This document shows, in pieces, positions 1 through 9,011 of a stretch of 64,000 nucleotides of DNA. Numbering within the stretch: position 1 is the stretch's first letter; every line of letters begins with the position of its first letter. The position numbers and the translations under genes were made by a program. Below the pieces are notes generated by a model, which saw nothing but the letters and a program-made list of their open reading frames with translations, ran no database searches and was not told the origin of the DNA. This DNA comes from Tenebrio molitor (taxonomy: Eukaryota > Arthropoda > Insecta > Coleoptera > Tenebrionidae): NCBI RefSeq assembly GCF_963966145.1, contig NC_091047.1:27094001-27158000 (forward strand), read 5' to 3'.

Positions 1-497
1 GAATCCAGCTCGAGGGCTTTAGCCCGAGAGATGGATATCGTTCGATGGGCGTAATCATTCGGTGACGGCGTGGTGCATACAAGATTTTATTTTTCACTAG
101 GTATACGAGTTCTTTAAAAAAAAAATTGGCATCTTTGCAATTATGAATTGATGAGGGCGTTATGAATTCATTACGCCCGCTTATTCTTATTACGCCCTGT
201 TGTTATTCCCCGGTTGTTATGGACATGTTTACGTATTTCGTATCCTAGGAGTTATCATGCAATTATACTAAAGTGAAAAATAAAATATTTTTAATTTTTG
301 TAGTGCATTCTCCCTATTCCCCCTCCACGGAATATGACAATATGACAGAAAAGGACTTACTATGTAACCCGTGTAACTCCGGAAAATAATTGGTTACCTA
401 CAAAAATTACTTTAGACTGTTAACAGAATTAGAGTGTCACCTACGCCTACTCTAAATATATATTTATTTGAAGGCCCGATAGCTATATGTAATGTTA
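1..497. other. Gene-free AT-rich flank
   Basis: No ORF of note and no recognisable repeat was found. The stretch ends at the TA dinucleotide that borders the mariner-like element starting at 500. Confidence 0.4.
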
Positions 498-499
498 TA

Positions 500-1546
500 C
501 AGGGTGAGCAACAATAACTGTTACAGTCAAAAAATTAAAGCGTAAATGTACAAAATTTGAAAATCAGGTGACCAAAATAAACAAGAGAGAAGTTTGTTCT
601 AAATGCTCGAAATGACTAAGTAAGCTCTGAGTATTCATTTGTCAAAACAGTTTGATAATTATATTATAATTAATTATAATTATATTATAATGTTGCTGTG
701 GAAGAAAATTTCCAAAGACGATTTAGTGTTGACCTGTGTTGTGGCATTTTTGGAGATAGAATGGACTAGTGGGTCCCTTTTTTATTGATAGCAGTCTCAA
801 TCAAACAAAATATCATATTATTTATTATCAAACGAAATAAGCAACTTTCTGGATGAGATACCATTAGCAGTGTTGAACAGAGTCGTGTTTCATCAGGACG
901 GCGCCATACCACGAATGCACGCATGAATTTTGTATTTTTAAATCATTTAAATCATTTTGGTGAACGATGAATGGGTGCGCATGGAGCTATTCGATGGCCC
1001 GCTAGATTCCCAGATTTGAATCCATTGGATTTCTTTATATTCATTCGAAACTTTCGAGACAATGTTTATTTGACCCCACAAGGTACCCAAAAAGAGTTAA
1101 GAAAAAAGATAGTGCGAGTATGTCAGAAAAAACCCCGAAATTTTTTACTGAATGCAAAGGTGGGCATTTCTAGAAGGTATCGACAGTGTCTGCAACAACA
1201 TTGAGGAAATTTTGAGCAACTAGAATAGATTTTGTATTGTTTACAAATTTGATTACTTGATTTTTGATTTTCAATTTTTTTCATTTAAAATACATTTTTT
1301 GTTTTTTCTTTTAATGTAAGAATATTCAGAAGAAGATTTTTTTTAAGAACGAATAAAAAAATATATAGAGTGTAATTTGAAAAAAAAAAGTTAGCTATCG
1401 TCTGTCAAAAAATAGATGTCGAAAAAAATATCGAATAGGATAATAATGAAGTGTTTTTCGAACTATTTCATTTGATGTGTCATTTATTCAAATCGGATAA
1501 AAAATAAGTAAGATACAGCGTCAAAGGTTTCTCGTCAGTCACCCTG
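500..1546 (+). mobile_element. Mariner-like DNA transposon, decayed copy 1
   Basis: The element starts CAGGGTG at 500 and ends CACCCTG at 1546, with TA on both sides (498-499 and 1547-1548), as expected for the IS630-Tc1-mariner superfamily. From about 528 to its right end it matches the copy at 51090-52367 closely. Its left end differs: after the first 7 bases it lacks the roughly 240-bp inverted arm of the other copy, so the left end was deleted or replaced. It carries the broken transposase at about 690-1204. Confidence 0.75.
690..1204 (+). pseudogene. Mariner-like transposase remnant
   Basis: Readable DDE transposase pieces lie in more than one frame. Around 885-915 is a QDGA motif, which holds a catalytic aspartate in mariner-like enzymes. 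The longest open piece (971-1204, 77 aa) carries the WPA-R-F-PDLNPLDFF block that ends the catalytic core, then a C-terminal helical tail ending CLQQH. Stops and frame changes upstream leave no intact protein; for example the pieces around QDGA and PDLNPLD are separated by a stop at the GAACGATGA step. Intact relatives run to about 340-350 aa, so this is a dead C-terminal half. The family call rests on the motifs; the exact mariner subgroup is not resolved. Confidence 0.75.
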
Positions 1547-1555
1547 TATATATGT

Positions 1556-2148
1556 AGGTACTGTTGCGGAATTAAAATTTCGGGCAGTATTGTCAATGTC
1601 ATTATAACGGGTGACTATTAAAATTTTCACTTAGGGTTGGCTATGGATCATTCTTTGTTTTCCGTTGCACCTTAGACACTGACAAGTTTGACATTTCAAT
1701 AAATGTTTTTCTCTTAATTTGGTTATGTTTCAATTGTACTGACTGACATTTGTCGTTCGTTCTTGCGTGTGTCTAAAGTAACAGAAAAAATAAAAACCCG
1801 TTCAAAGCCAACTCCAAGTGAAAATTTTAATAGTCACCCGTTATAAACTCTAAAATAACCTTTACGTTAATAACCTTATTTTTTACTCTTGTCATGTTTT
1901 TGTTTTTTTGGCATTCAAAAATTGTCAATTGTGGCATAATAACAGGTAAGCAACATATCAAAGCGATGATTTAATTACACTCAGTGCAATTAACTGAAAA
2001 CTCAAAATTCAAAATTGATTGGGTGGCTGACACAGAAAAGTTTAATTTTTGAATGTCAGTCATGATGACAGTAGAAGGTGCTTTACAGAGAGTTTTTGTT
2101 GAAGTGACAGAAAAATACTGCTCGAAATTTTAATTCCGCAACTATACC
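1556..2148. mobile_element. Outer MITE interrupted by a second MITE
   Basis: Inverted ends are visible: GTTGCGGAATTAAAATTTCG near 1563-1582 and its near complement ending near 2143, both next to GTAGGTA or TACCT. The element has no coding capacity and is split by the MITE at 1602-1846. Without the insert it would be about 350 bp. Confidence 0.75.
1602..1846 (+). mobile_element. MITE family M1, copy 1 (nested)
   Basis: The 245-bp element has near-perfect inverted ends of about 40 bp. The left end reads TTATAACGGGTGACTATTAA and the right end is its complement. It lies inside the element at 1556-2148. A second copy in the opposite orientation is at 40017-40254. It has no ORF and is presumably mobilised in trans. 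Confidence 0.85.
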
Positions 2149-2399
2149 TACTGTCGCGAGCAAAAAATTCTGGTCGTCAATGTCATTTCAAAATTTGGTT
2201 AGATTGCCACAAATTAAAAAAATTTCCCTGCCTGATTGTGCCCACGTCAAAAAAGTATCGAAAAAATCAAATAATTAATGTCAATTAATGTCATACAACA
2301 TGATGATAGGTTATGATTTTACGATCGTTTTACAATGGATCATTTTCCATTGCGTCAAAACATGATTTTGACGACCAGTTTTATTTGCTCGCGACAGTA
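2149..2399. mobile_element. MITE with TACTGTCGCGAGC ends
   Basis: The 251-bp element starts TACTGTCGCGAGCAAA and ends TTTGCTCGCGACAGTA, with further inverted matches inward (CTGGTCGTC and GACGACCAG). Its ends resemble those at 2495, 3322, 20396 and 20618. It starts one base after the previous MITE. Confidence 0.8.
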
Positions 2400-2494
2400 A
2401 ATATGTACTTGGGAAAATGAACTATACGACTATGTAGAACACATGAATTAATGGCGACAAAAACAATATTTCAAGAATCATATGTTTCAAAAAA

Positions 2495-3141
2495 TGTACT
2501 ATCGCTGATCAAAAAAACTCGTACACAGATGACAGAACAACAGATCCAAAAATTAAAAATTTGAGTTGTGTAAACATCGCTTTTTTAATAAAGGTTATGT
2601 ATGCATAGGTTTGATTTTTTTTGTTTGACCAACAAAACGGTACCTTTATCAATACCAACCTCAGCAGCAATTGCCCGTATCGAAATCCCGTCTTTTAAAC
2701 GTTCCGCCATAGTCTGTTTTTGAATTTCAGTTAAACCCATTTTTTCGCATTGACTTTGACACTGACAATAACGTTTGACGTTGTGGACTTTGATTATTGA
2801 TTTATTATCGAATTCATGAAAAACTAGGACACCAAAACGTCGTAGTTATGTCAACTTTTCAAAAATGTTGTAGTGTAACGTTTCTACGTACTTTATTTTA
2901 ACTGGTTACTATGTTACTAATGTCCAACATGTCAAGTAGATAACCTAAATACGTTTGACGTTGGATTGAGCATTGCTAAATTCGAACTGTCATAATGACA
3001 GACATTGATATTTAACATTTTCATGTAGCCCAATTTACTCCAACAGAATTTTGCTGTAAGTACTAGTTTTTCATGAATACGATAGTACAATACTAAAATT
3101 TTGGCTGTACCTACGAGTTTTTTTTGGCCAGCGATGGTACA
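2495..3141. mobile_element. TIR element with TGTACYATCGCTG ends and an HTH ORF
   Basis: The left end TGTACTATCGCTGATCAAAA and the right end TTTTGGCCAGCGATGGTACA are imperfect inverted repeats that continue inward to ACTCGTA. At 647 bp it is longer than its neighbours. It holds a short helix-turn-helix reading frame at 2585-2740 on the minus strand, so it is probably an internally deleted derivative of a coding element. Confidence 0.7.
2585..2740 (-). pseudogene. Helix-turn-helix fragment of a transposase
   Basis: An ATG at 2740 opens a 51-aa frame on the minus strand. Residues 3-40 look like a homeodomain-like helix-turn-helix: LTEIQKQTMAERLKDG, then SIRAIAAEVGI as the turn and DKGTV at the start of the recognition helix. 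This layout is typical of the DNA-binding N-terminus of Tc1/mariner-type and related cut-and-paste transposases. No catalytic domain follows in the element, so it is either a truncated transposase or a leftover of the autonomous parent. The element's ends would be the natural binding target; that link is inference. Confidence 0.55.
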
Positions 3142-3321
3142 GTTACTGAGGTAAACGTTCTGTGTAGTAGAAATGACAAAATAATTTTGAGTTTTGAAAT
3201 ATACCACCCAAAAAATAACGTTCATAATCAAGACGGTAATCATGATGACAATAAAGTACGGATTACAATTTTTTTTTTTGAATTGACAGACAATGACGGC
3301 CAACATTTTTTGGCCGGTATA

Positions 3322-3677
3322 GTACTATCGCGGCCAAAATACTTTGGTCGTCAATGTGACATAAATGACATTCAATTGTAAAGCAAACTTAAGGATGTTT
3401 ATTTTTTACTACTGTCAAAATTATTTTAATCTATCAGTGTCATACGGGTGGGGTAAATCCCAGCTGCGGAGGCAGGGTTCAAAAGCAAAAGATCAACATG
3501 GTCGCGGTTTAGACAACCTTCAGAAGCAAGTAAGACGATTCTATATTTATCAAAAACTGAAGGTGCCATATTTTTGACAAGAATAATTTGAAATTGTCAT
3601 GTATATTGACATTAATAATTGATTTACATTTGAAGTGTCAAAAAGTGACGACCAAAGTATTTTGGCCGCGATAGTAC
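3322..3677. mobile_element. MITE with GTACTATCGCGGCC ends
   Basis: The 356-bp element begins GTACTATCGCGGCCAAAATA and ends with the complement, the inverted match running about 35 bp (GGTCGTCA and TGACGACC inside). At its left edge it abuts a GGCCGGTATAGTAC end, making the palindrome TAGTACTA at the join. Confidence 0.85.
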
Positions 3678-3934
3678 ATACGATCAAGAGCAGCTGTGAA
3701 AAATAAAAAATTGGAAAACGTATGGCTTAACTTGTATAATCCAGTCGTAAATGTCATTATTAAGATAGATGTTATGCTTGACGGTGACGATTATGACAAA
3801 ATTAAAGAAGATATCGTGAGTAGAACATGAAAACAACAAAATTCGATTTTAAAAAACTCAGTTTTAACCGCTTTTACGAAAGTAAACGAGACACTGTGAA
3901 ATTATTTTCGCTGCTGATGCCTTTTCGGCAATTG

Positions 3935-3970
3935 GCTCCTCGTGACCTTGAAGCTTCACTTTTTCGCCAT
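3935..3970. promoter_or_regulatory. TGACCTTGAAGCTTCA motif upstream of the TMEM50-like gene
   Basis: About 110-135 bases before the ATG at 4072 lies TGACCTTGAAGCTTCACTTT. Its core TGACCTTGA is the complement of TCAAGGTCA, the known monomer site of FTZ-F1/ERR-type nuclear receptors. Closely similar strings recur at 29585, 32665 and (inverted) 56970. It may be a promoter element or part of a dispersed repeat. Confidence 0.35.
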
Positions 3971-4071
3971 TTGAAAAAATAAAATTTGTCACCGACCATC
4001 AACGTGTCTGTGCTCCGCTCCCTCTTGACATTTTTGACATTCAATCTGCCATAACTGTAAATTCAAGCAAA

Positions 4072-4533
4072 ATGTACCAAATTCTCACCGTTCCTTGCGT
4101 CGGCGAAATCTCCCCGTTGAAGTTCAACCTGACCCTGGCCTGCTCCGCTGGCATTCTTTTCTCCAGCGGATGGTGGCTAATGATCGGTCTCCTCGCCGAA
4201 AACGCCGTGACCGTGGTGGGCTTCCTTCCGGGAGTGTTCAGCAGCGTGGCCCTCATAATCGTCAACATGATCCCCATCAGTCTGATCCAGGAACCCACTT
4301 TGTACGCCCCCAGCAGTCGCTGCGGACGTCTGACGGTGAAAACCTGTCTCCTGATCGGATTTATGATAGCGTTCGGTTCGTTAATTGGTGCGTGCTACAT
4401 TTTGTTCAACGACTACGTGCTGGACGCCGAGGAGAGGAACAAGTGGCCCGGCTGCGGCATCTTCCTCCAGAACTTGTTCATCTTCGCCGCCGCCGTCCTG
4501 CTGAAGTTGAGGAGATCGCAGGAATATTTTTAG
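4072..4533 (+). CDS. TMEM50: TMEM50-family four-pass membrane protein (intronless)
   Basis: The 153-aa protein matches the TMEM50A/B family, small ER/endosomal membrane proteins of about 157 aa with no settled biochemical role. Family hallmarks are visible: AGILFSSGWW at 26-35, FMIAFGSLIG at 97-106 followed by CYILFNDY, and PG-GIFLQN-FIF at 126-138. Four hydrophobic segments lie near residues 20-42, 50-71, 91-112 and 128-145. The start is the ATG at 4072, preceded by AAGCAAA; the C-terminus is the short basic LKLRRSQEYF. ATTAAA at 4557-4562 could be the poly(A) signal. The frame is GC-rich against AT-rich surroundings, which supports coding selection. It has no intron, so it is either a single-exon gene or a retrocopy. 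It lies between MITEs and gene-free DNA with no partner gene. Confidence 0.85.
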   Translation: MYQILTVPCVGEISPLKFNLTLACSAGILFSSGWWLMIGLLAENAVTVVGFLPGVFSSVALIIVNMIPISLIQEPTLYAPSSRCGRLTVKTCLLIGFMIAFGSLIGACYILFNDYVLDAEERNKWPGCGIFLQNLFIFAAAVLLKLRRSQEYF

Positions 4534-4569
4534 CCGCACCCGGAAGCGGCTGCACCATTAAAAACCCAT

Positions 4570-5930
4570 TTAACACGAAATTGAGTAATTTAGATGCTAC
4601 TTAATGCATCAGTCGACTTTCTGGGGATCGGACTGTTATTATAATAATTAGGCGAGTTGTGTTAGCTTTCGAAAAATGCTAAGCGGGCCTCTGGGGCGTA
4701 ATTATTTAGCAGTTAGCCGAGAAAAAACAAGTGAGGATTGCGCTAACCAGTGGTAGCAATTTCTTGTGAAGATCGAACAGATTATCAAAAGTATAATCAC
4801 CTCCGTGTCGCCATTTCACTCCTTGATTGCCCGACCAACTAATTATCCGAGTATTTCCCTATTTATTATTTACATAAGAGATAGCTTTATTGCCCTGCTC
4901 GTGGGCGTAGAATCGCGCCCCACCTCACACCTAATAACAGACCCATAAAAATTACCCTCAACTCTCTTAATCTCGGGTCTGGCAGATAGGAATTTATTCC
5001 ACTTTTACCTTAGTCCCCCAGGCGAGCTCGTTCCGATTTTTCAAACGGTTCTCCACATGGGACCTTAAAGAGGTGAAAGGACTTAGTAATTGTTGTGTCA
5101 ATTGACTTAAGCAAACCGAGAAATGTAATGCGACTTTATTGTCCCCTGATGGTAACGGAACGGCCGCCTGCAGAGGATTCTACGTAAAGGACGATTATCT
5201 CACTGCAAGATCCTCCAATATCGAGTTTAAAATAGCAAAAGTGCATCGAGATTTTATCCTGGAGGGACCGTGCTTTTCCATAAAAGACATTGTCTCACTG
5301 GAGCTTGTTAAAGTCTTTATCGAGGCTTTATGTGGCTTCGCTTAATACTAAAAATATTTCTTTATAGGGGGACGACTGATCGTAATAGATATGTCAAGAA
5401 GTGGAGCGGTGACTGAAGTCAGCGGCGGGGCTTGGTAGGAAGGATAGATGCATTCCAGAGCACAGTAATTGTTATTCATTGCGTAGATAAACCTGTAAGA
5501 GTGGAACGATTTAAATCGCGTTATTACCGGCACCTGTTTGTTTATTAATTTTATGTTTGTTTTATTATTAATGTTATTCAATGACCCCTTTATCATGTCA
5601 GTCAGCTACTGATATATAATAAATCATATTTTATTACGCATCACCTAACTCTGTGTCTAAACCTGTATTGAATACGGTGAGAAATTAAACGAAACAATAT
5701 TATCTACTGAAGTAACTTCTAAACTTTCAAGGGACGTAGTACCAAATGCTGATTCATAATTCTTAAAAATAATTTGTCAGAAGATTAGAGTAATTAAAAA
5801 AAAATGAATCTTTAAGGTCAAATGGCGGCCATTTGTCAAACAGGCAACACATTAACGCGTTAACAAAATTGTTGATATTTATTTTATATCTAAAGTACTG
5901 TAATGATTTGAATACATTACTTTTTCCGCC
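4570..5930. other. Gene-free stretch
   Basis: No recognised coding sequence was found. A 68-codon frame at 5139-5345 and a few smaller ones match no family I know and have no supporting signals. No TIR or tandem repeat was found. Confidence 0.4.
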
Positions 5931-5936
5931 AAATAT

Positions 5937-6508
5937 TTGAACCTGCGCAAAACGGTAACAAATGTGGTCGTGATCGTCATCGAATCGGAGGAGCCCTACG
6001 TTGTGATTTTCTTTTGGCGGAAAAGGTTCGGAATGCAAACGGTGAGGGTTCCAGTTGGAAGAGTGCCGCAAATAAAACACACATGTGAGGGACGCAAAAT
6101 ACCTTTTATTAAAAATGCCTGTAATAACTTTGATGAAAAGAAATTGAAACGAATACGAAGGACAGAAATTAAGTTTAACGAAGTACAAGAAATTAACTAG
6201 TTGAGTACATCACAAAGATAAACGACAAGATGAATGCAACAATATTTAGAATAACAGAAAACGGGTATATAACAGACAAAATGACAGTTAAAGTTGGCAA
6301 AACAAGTAAACAAATTATGGTGCAGTTATTACAGACAGGGACGGATGAAAAACCCTCTTCAAAAACCGTATCCCAGGTATTACTCATATTTTACAATTCG
6401 ATTAATGACAAACAATGTTTAATTTGGAACTACGCGGTCAAGGTACGCCAACGGCAACTTAGAGCTGGAGGTAACAACTTTCGGCCGCGAGGGGACTCAA
6501 AGGAATAA
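5937..6508 (+). other. Two neighbouring unidentified ORFs
   Basis: Frames of 87 codons (5937-6200, probably no ATG) and 92 codons (ATG at 6231 region to 6508) follow one another on the plus strand. The first is rich in basic residues near its end (KKLKRIRRTEIK). The second contains a TVKVGKTSKQIMVQLLQTG stretch that looks like a beta-rich fold but was not recognised. They might be exons of one gene or remains of a transposon ORF. The step between them contains a stop, so any joining would need an intron. Confidence 0.25.
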
Positions 6509-6618
6509 TCTGAATCATCTTGAAAGCAGCGACATTTATAGGTACTCGGGGTATCGCGTGTCGGACTACTGTGTACCGACCAATTCCGAGTGATATTAGC
6601 GTTCGGGGTTGTACGATG

Positions 6619-6770
6619 AGCTTCTCAGAGTCGCGTAGAGCAGAACTTGTTCCACCTTCCCCAACCAACCGTTTACCGACAAACTCCCGAGGTCCCTATA
6701 ACTGCGACGGGGGCTTCACGTCAGCTTCTCAGAGTCGCATACAGCAGAACTTGTTCCACCTCCGTTATAC
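6619..6770. repeat. Two-copy direct repeat, period 105 bp
   Basis: AGCTTCTCAGAGTCGC followed by an AGCAGAACTTGTTCCACC block occurs at about 6619-6664 and again at about 6724-6770, with a few substitutions. The copies sit in a GC-richer patch that runs to about 6850. Confidence 0.7.
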
Positions 6771-6982
6771 GGTCCTACATAACCGTCGCCCCCACGGAAA
6801 CTTGACTAAACAACCCCTCCGACCTCCTGAATGTCGCCTAGCCCCCATGTGATCGTACTTACAACATTTTAACTTTAACTTTTTCGAAATCTAGCAACAA
6901 CACAAAGAAAAACCAAAAACCGAATTTAATTCAATCAAACAAGGAGAAACATTCAACGATGAGAAAATCCAGCAAAACAGAG

Positions 6983-7150
6983 CGCAACATTAAACAATGA
7001 TAAAATAAGCAAAACAAAACGCAACATTAAACAATGATAACATAAGCAAAACAAAACGCAACATTAAACAATGATAACATAAGCAAAACAAAACGCACAT
7101 TAAACAATGAGGAAATAAAAGAGAACAAAACACGAGGTTAAATAACGATA
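6983..7150. repeat. Tandem repeat, 37-38 bp unit, about four copies
   Basis: Units begin GCAACATTAAACAATGATAA at about 6983, 7021 and 7058, with a diverged unit at 7095 and a partial fifth unit. The unit is A-rich (AAGCAAAACAAAAC). Antisense ORFs across it come from the repeat and are not genes. Confidence 0.85.
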
Positions 7151-7159
7151 AAATAAAAC

Positions 7160-8130
7160 GCTTTAAAAAGGATACCATACTCGCTGGCAATATTAAACAA
7201 AAAGAAAATGGCGGGTCGAGTGCCGTTAGAAAATGTGAGTGGGAAAAAAAACCAAAATGGACACACGCGGTTCGGACGACGGCTCCGAATTTTCGAAATT
7301 ACCAGATTGCTAAAAAAAATGAACCTCCCGGGAGAAAGATAACGCTTAAAACTAACGAATGGGCGCTTCTTAAAGAAACAGCATGCAACAAAATGAAATC
7401 TACAACATACCCTTACCACGTGGTCCTGGTCCCAAAAACAAAACACAAAAAAAAGGCAACGAAAGTGGGATAAATTACCCAGGTGAATTAAAAAAACGCC
7501 GGATTCTTCACGGGGACACAAAATATCTACTCGGAACGGTAGTGTAATCGGTTCAGATGTAACTTACAGATTTTTGGAATATTGGATCGCTCTTCGCAAG
7601 GTCTGTTCGTTTCGAAAAACCAAACAAAAGTGACCTACCCCCCTTCAACCACCCGCGCGAGAGAGCTTCAACCCCCCGCTATATTTCCGCTCGCAGTTCC
7701 TAGTCTAGCCGCTAGTACCTTCACATTTGGTGCGCTGTTGTGGCGGTACCGGAAATTTAAATTTAAATTTTAAACTGGGTCACTACAGTACAGTTCATTA
7801 CATTACTATCGATTGACTAGATAAAAACGAACATTATACTTATTTACCTTGTAGTACTTTCTGAGTTTGCAGCTTTGATATACATTGTACATTTGACCGG
7901 CACAGTGACAATCAACAAATTTTTGCATGTTTAACAGTTACTACAATTACTGCGCCTGTTTTAATCAGGTAGAGTTGTGTTTTGGGAGTTGAACCACGCT
8001 ACTTGGCTTTTTTAATTGCACTTTTGAACAGGGAACTGAGTTCTGTAGGAATTTGTCCATCGGATTAGTACTGTTCTTACCTTACTAACAATGGAATGGA
8101 ATGAAGAAGAAAACATGAAGAAAACCTTTC
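7160..8130. other. Gene-free stretch left of the Gypsy element
   Basis: No recognisable gene. A purine-rich stretch (7190-7520) gives spurious ORFs on the minus strand. A GC-rich block lies at 7640-7760. The bases just before 8131 do not repeat the sequence after the other LTR, so no target duplication is visible. Confidence 0.35.
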
Positions 8131-8737
8131 CCCTTCTTATTGCGAAGCCCAGGGTTTGTACATAACGCTGTGTAACTCCACAGGGGGGGGGGGAAATAGT
8201 TTTACTCTTGTGCTTGATTTAATGGTATATTGTTCAGCTAATTTTCATATGATTCACACTGTGGATCGTTGGGTTTCCGGTGCTGGGTCGCAGGTGGACA
8301 GCTCCGTGCTCGCCCGGAGCAGTCTCCGGCTAGGGTTGATGTCGGGGCTGGATGATGTGGGCCGGTGGCCTTGATTGCTGCTGCGTGATGGGTCCAGGTG
8401 GACCTGGGGGAGGAAACGGCGTCTCTCGTCCCCGGTGGTGATACTGCTGACGGTGAAGCTCTTCGGTCTGGTGACCCCCCCTTGATCCGCTCAACGGCGA
8501 TATATGCTACGAGTGTCCCAGGGTTGATCCGCACGACGGCGATGACGCAAACCTTTTTCCCGGATTTTGTCACTAATATCCTGGGACACTAATTCGCGGC
8601 GGGTCTACCGTTGATGTTCTTTGTGCCGACAGTGTTCAAGTGACCAAATCTCTCTCTCCCCCACGCTGACCCGTCATTTGCCCTCACCAACCGTCGTACG
8701 ATGGTCCTAATGTGGTGGTACATTAGACCTCGTAACA
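8131..8737 (-). repeat. Gypsy 3' LTR
   Basis: This is a direct repeat of 14593-15210. Read on the plus strand it ends CCTCGTAACA, so on the element strand it begins TGTTACGAGG directly after the polypurine tract. It carries an 11-base G run where the other LTR has 14. The outermost eight bases expected from the other LTR (TGTTACAA) are absent here and replaced by unrelated bases. Confidence 0.92.
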
Positions 8738-8751
8738 CTCGCCCTCCCCTC
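8738..8751 (-). other. Polypurine tract of the Gypsy element
   Basis: On the minus strand the bases GAGGGGAGGGCGAG directly precede the TGTTACGAGG start of the 3' LTR. This is the expected place and composition for the plus-strand DNA primer of an LTR retrotransposon. Confidence 0.85.
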
Positions 8752-9011
8752 GAAGGGCAAACCCAGAGATCCGATGGGTTTGTCAGGGCCTTTGCTTTCG
8801 TGTTCGCGTAGTAGGCGTTGTGGATTTCGGTACCGTGGCGTACGGTTTACTCAACGTTTCAAGTTTGTTCACGGTGTTTTGGGCGGCTTCCTGGGTGATC
8901 GTCCGCTGGTACCGCTTTCGCATATCAACTAGGTCGGTTTCGCGTTCACGAGTCTCTGGCCCTTGTAATTTCCGTTTTGTTGTTGATTTTGGACGGGGTT
9001 GCTTCCCCGCC

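Noticed and set aside
3124..3381. 85-codon plus-strand ORF and its antisense
   Set aside because: It crosses the ends of two MITEs and has no domain; it is repeat sequence.
6983..7150. CRISPR-like regular repeats
   Set aside because: The units are contiguous without unique spacers, so this is a minisatellite in insect DNA.
8156..8592. ORFs repeated at 8156-8592 and 14626-15065
   Set aside because: They lie inside the two LTRs and are identical for that reason; no protein family was recognised.
8738..9011. Possible env gene of the Gypsy element
   Set aside because: Only 274 bases separate pol from the 3' LTR and no signal peptide or membrane segment ORF is present.
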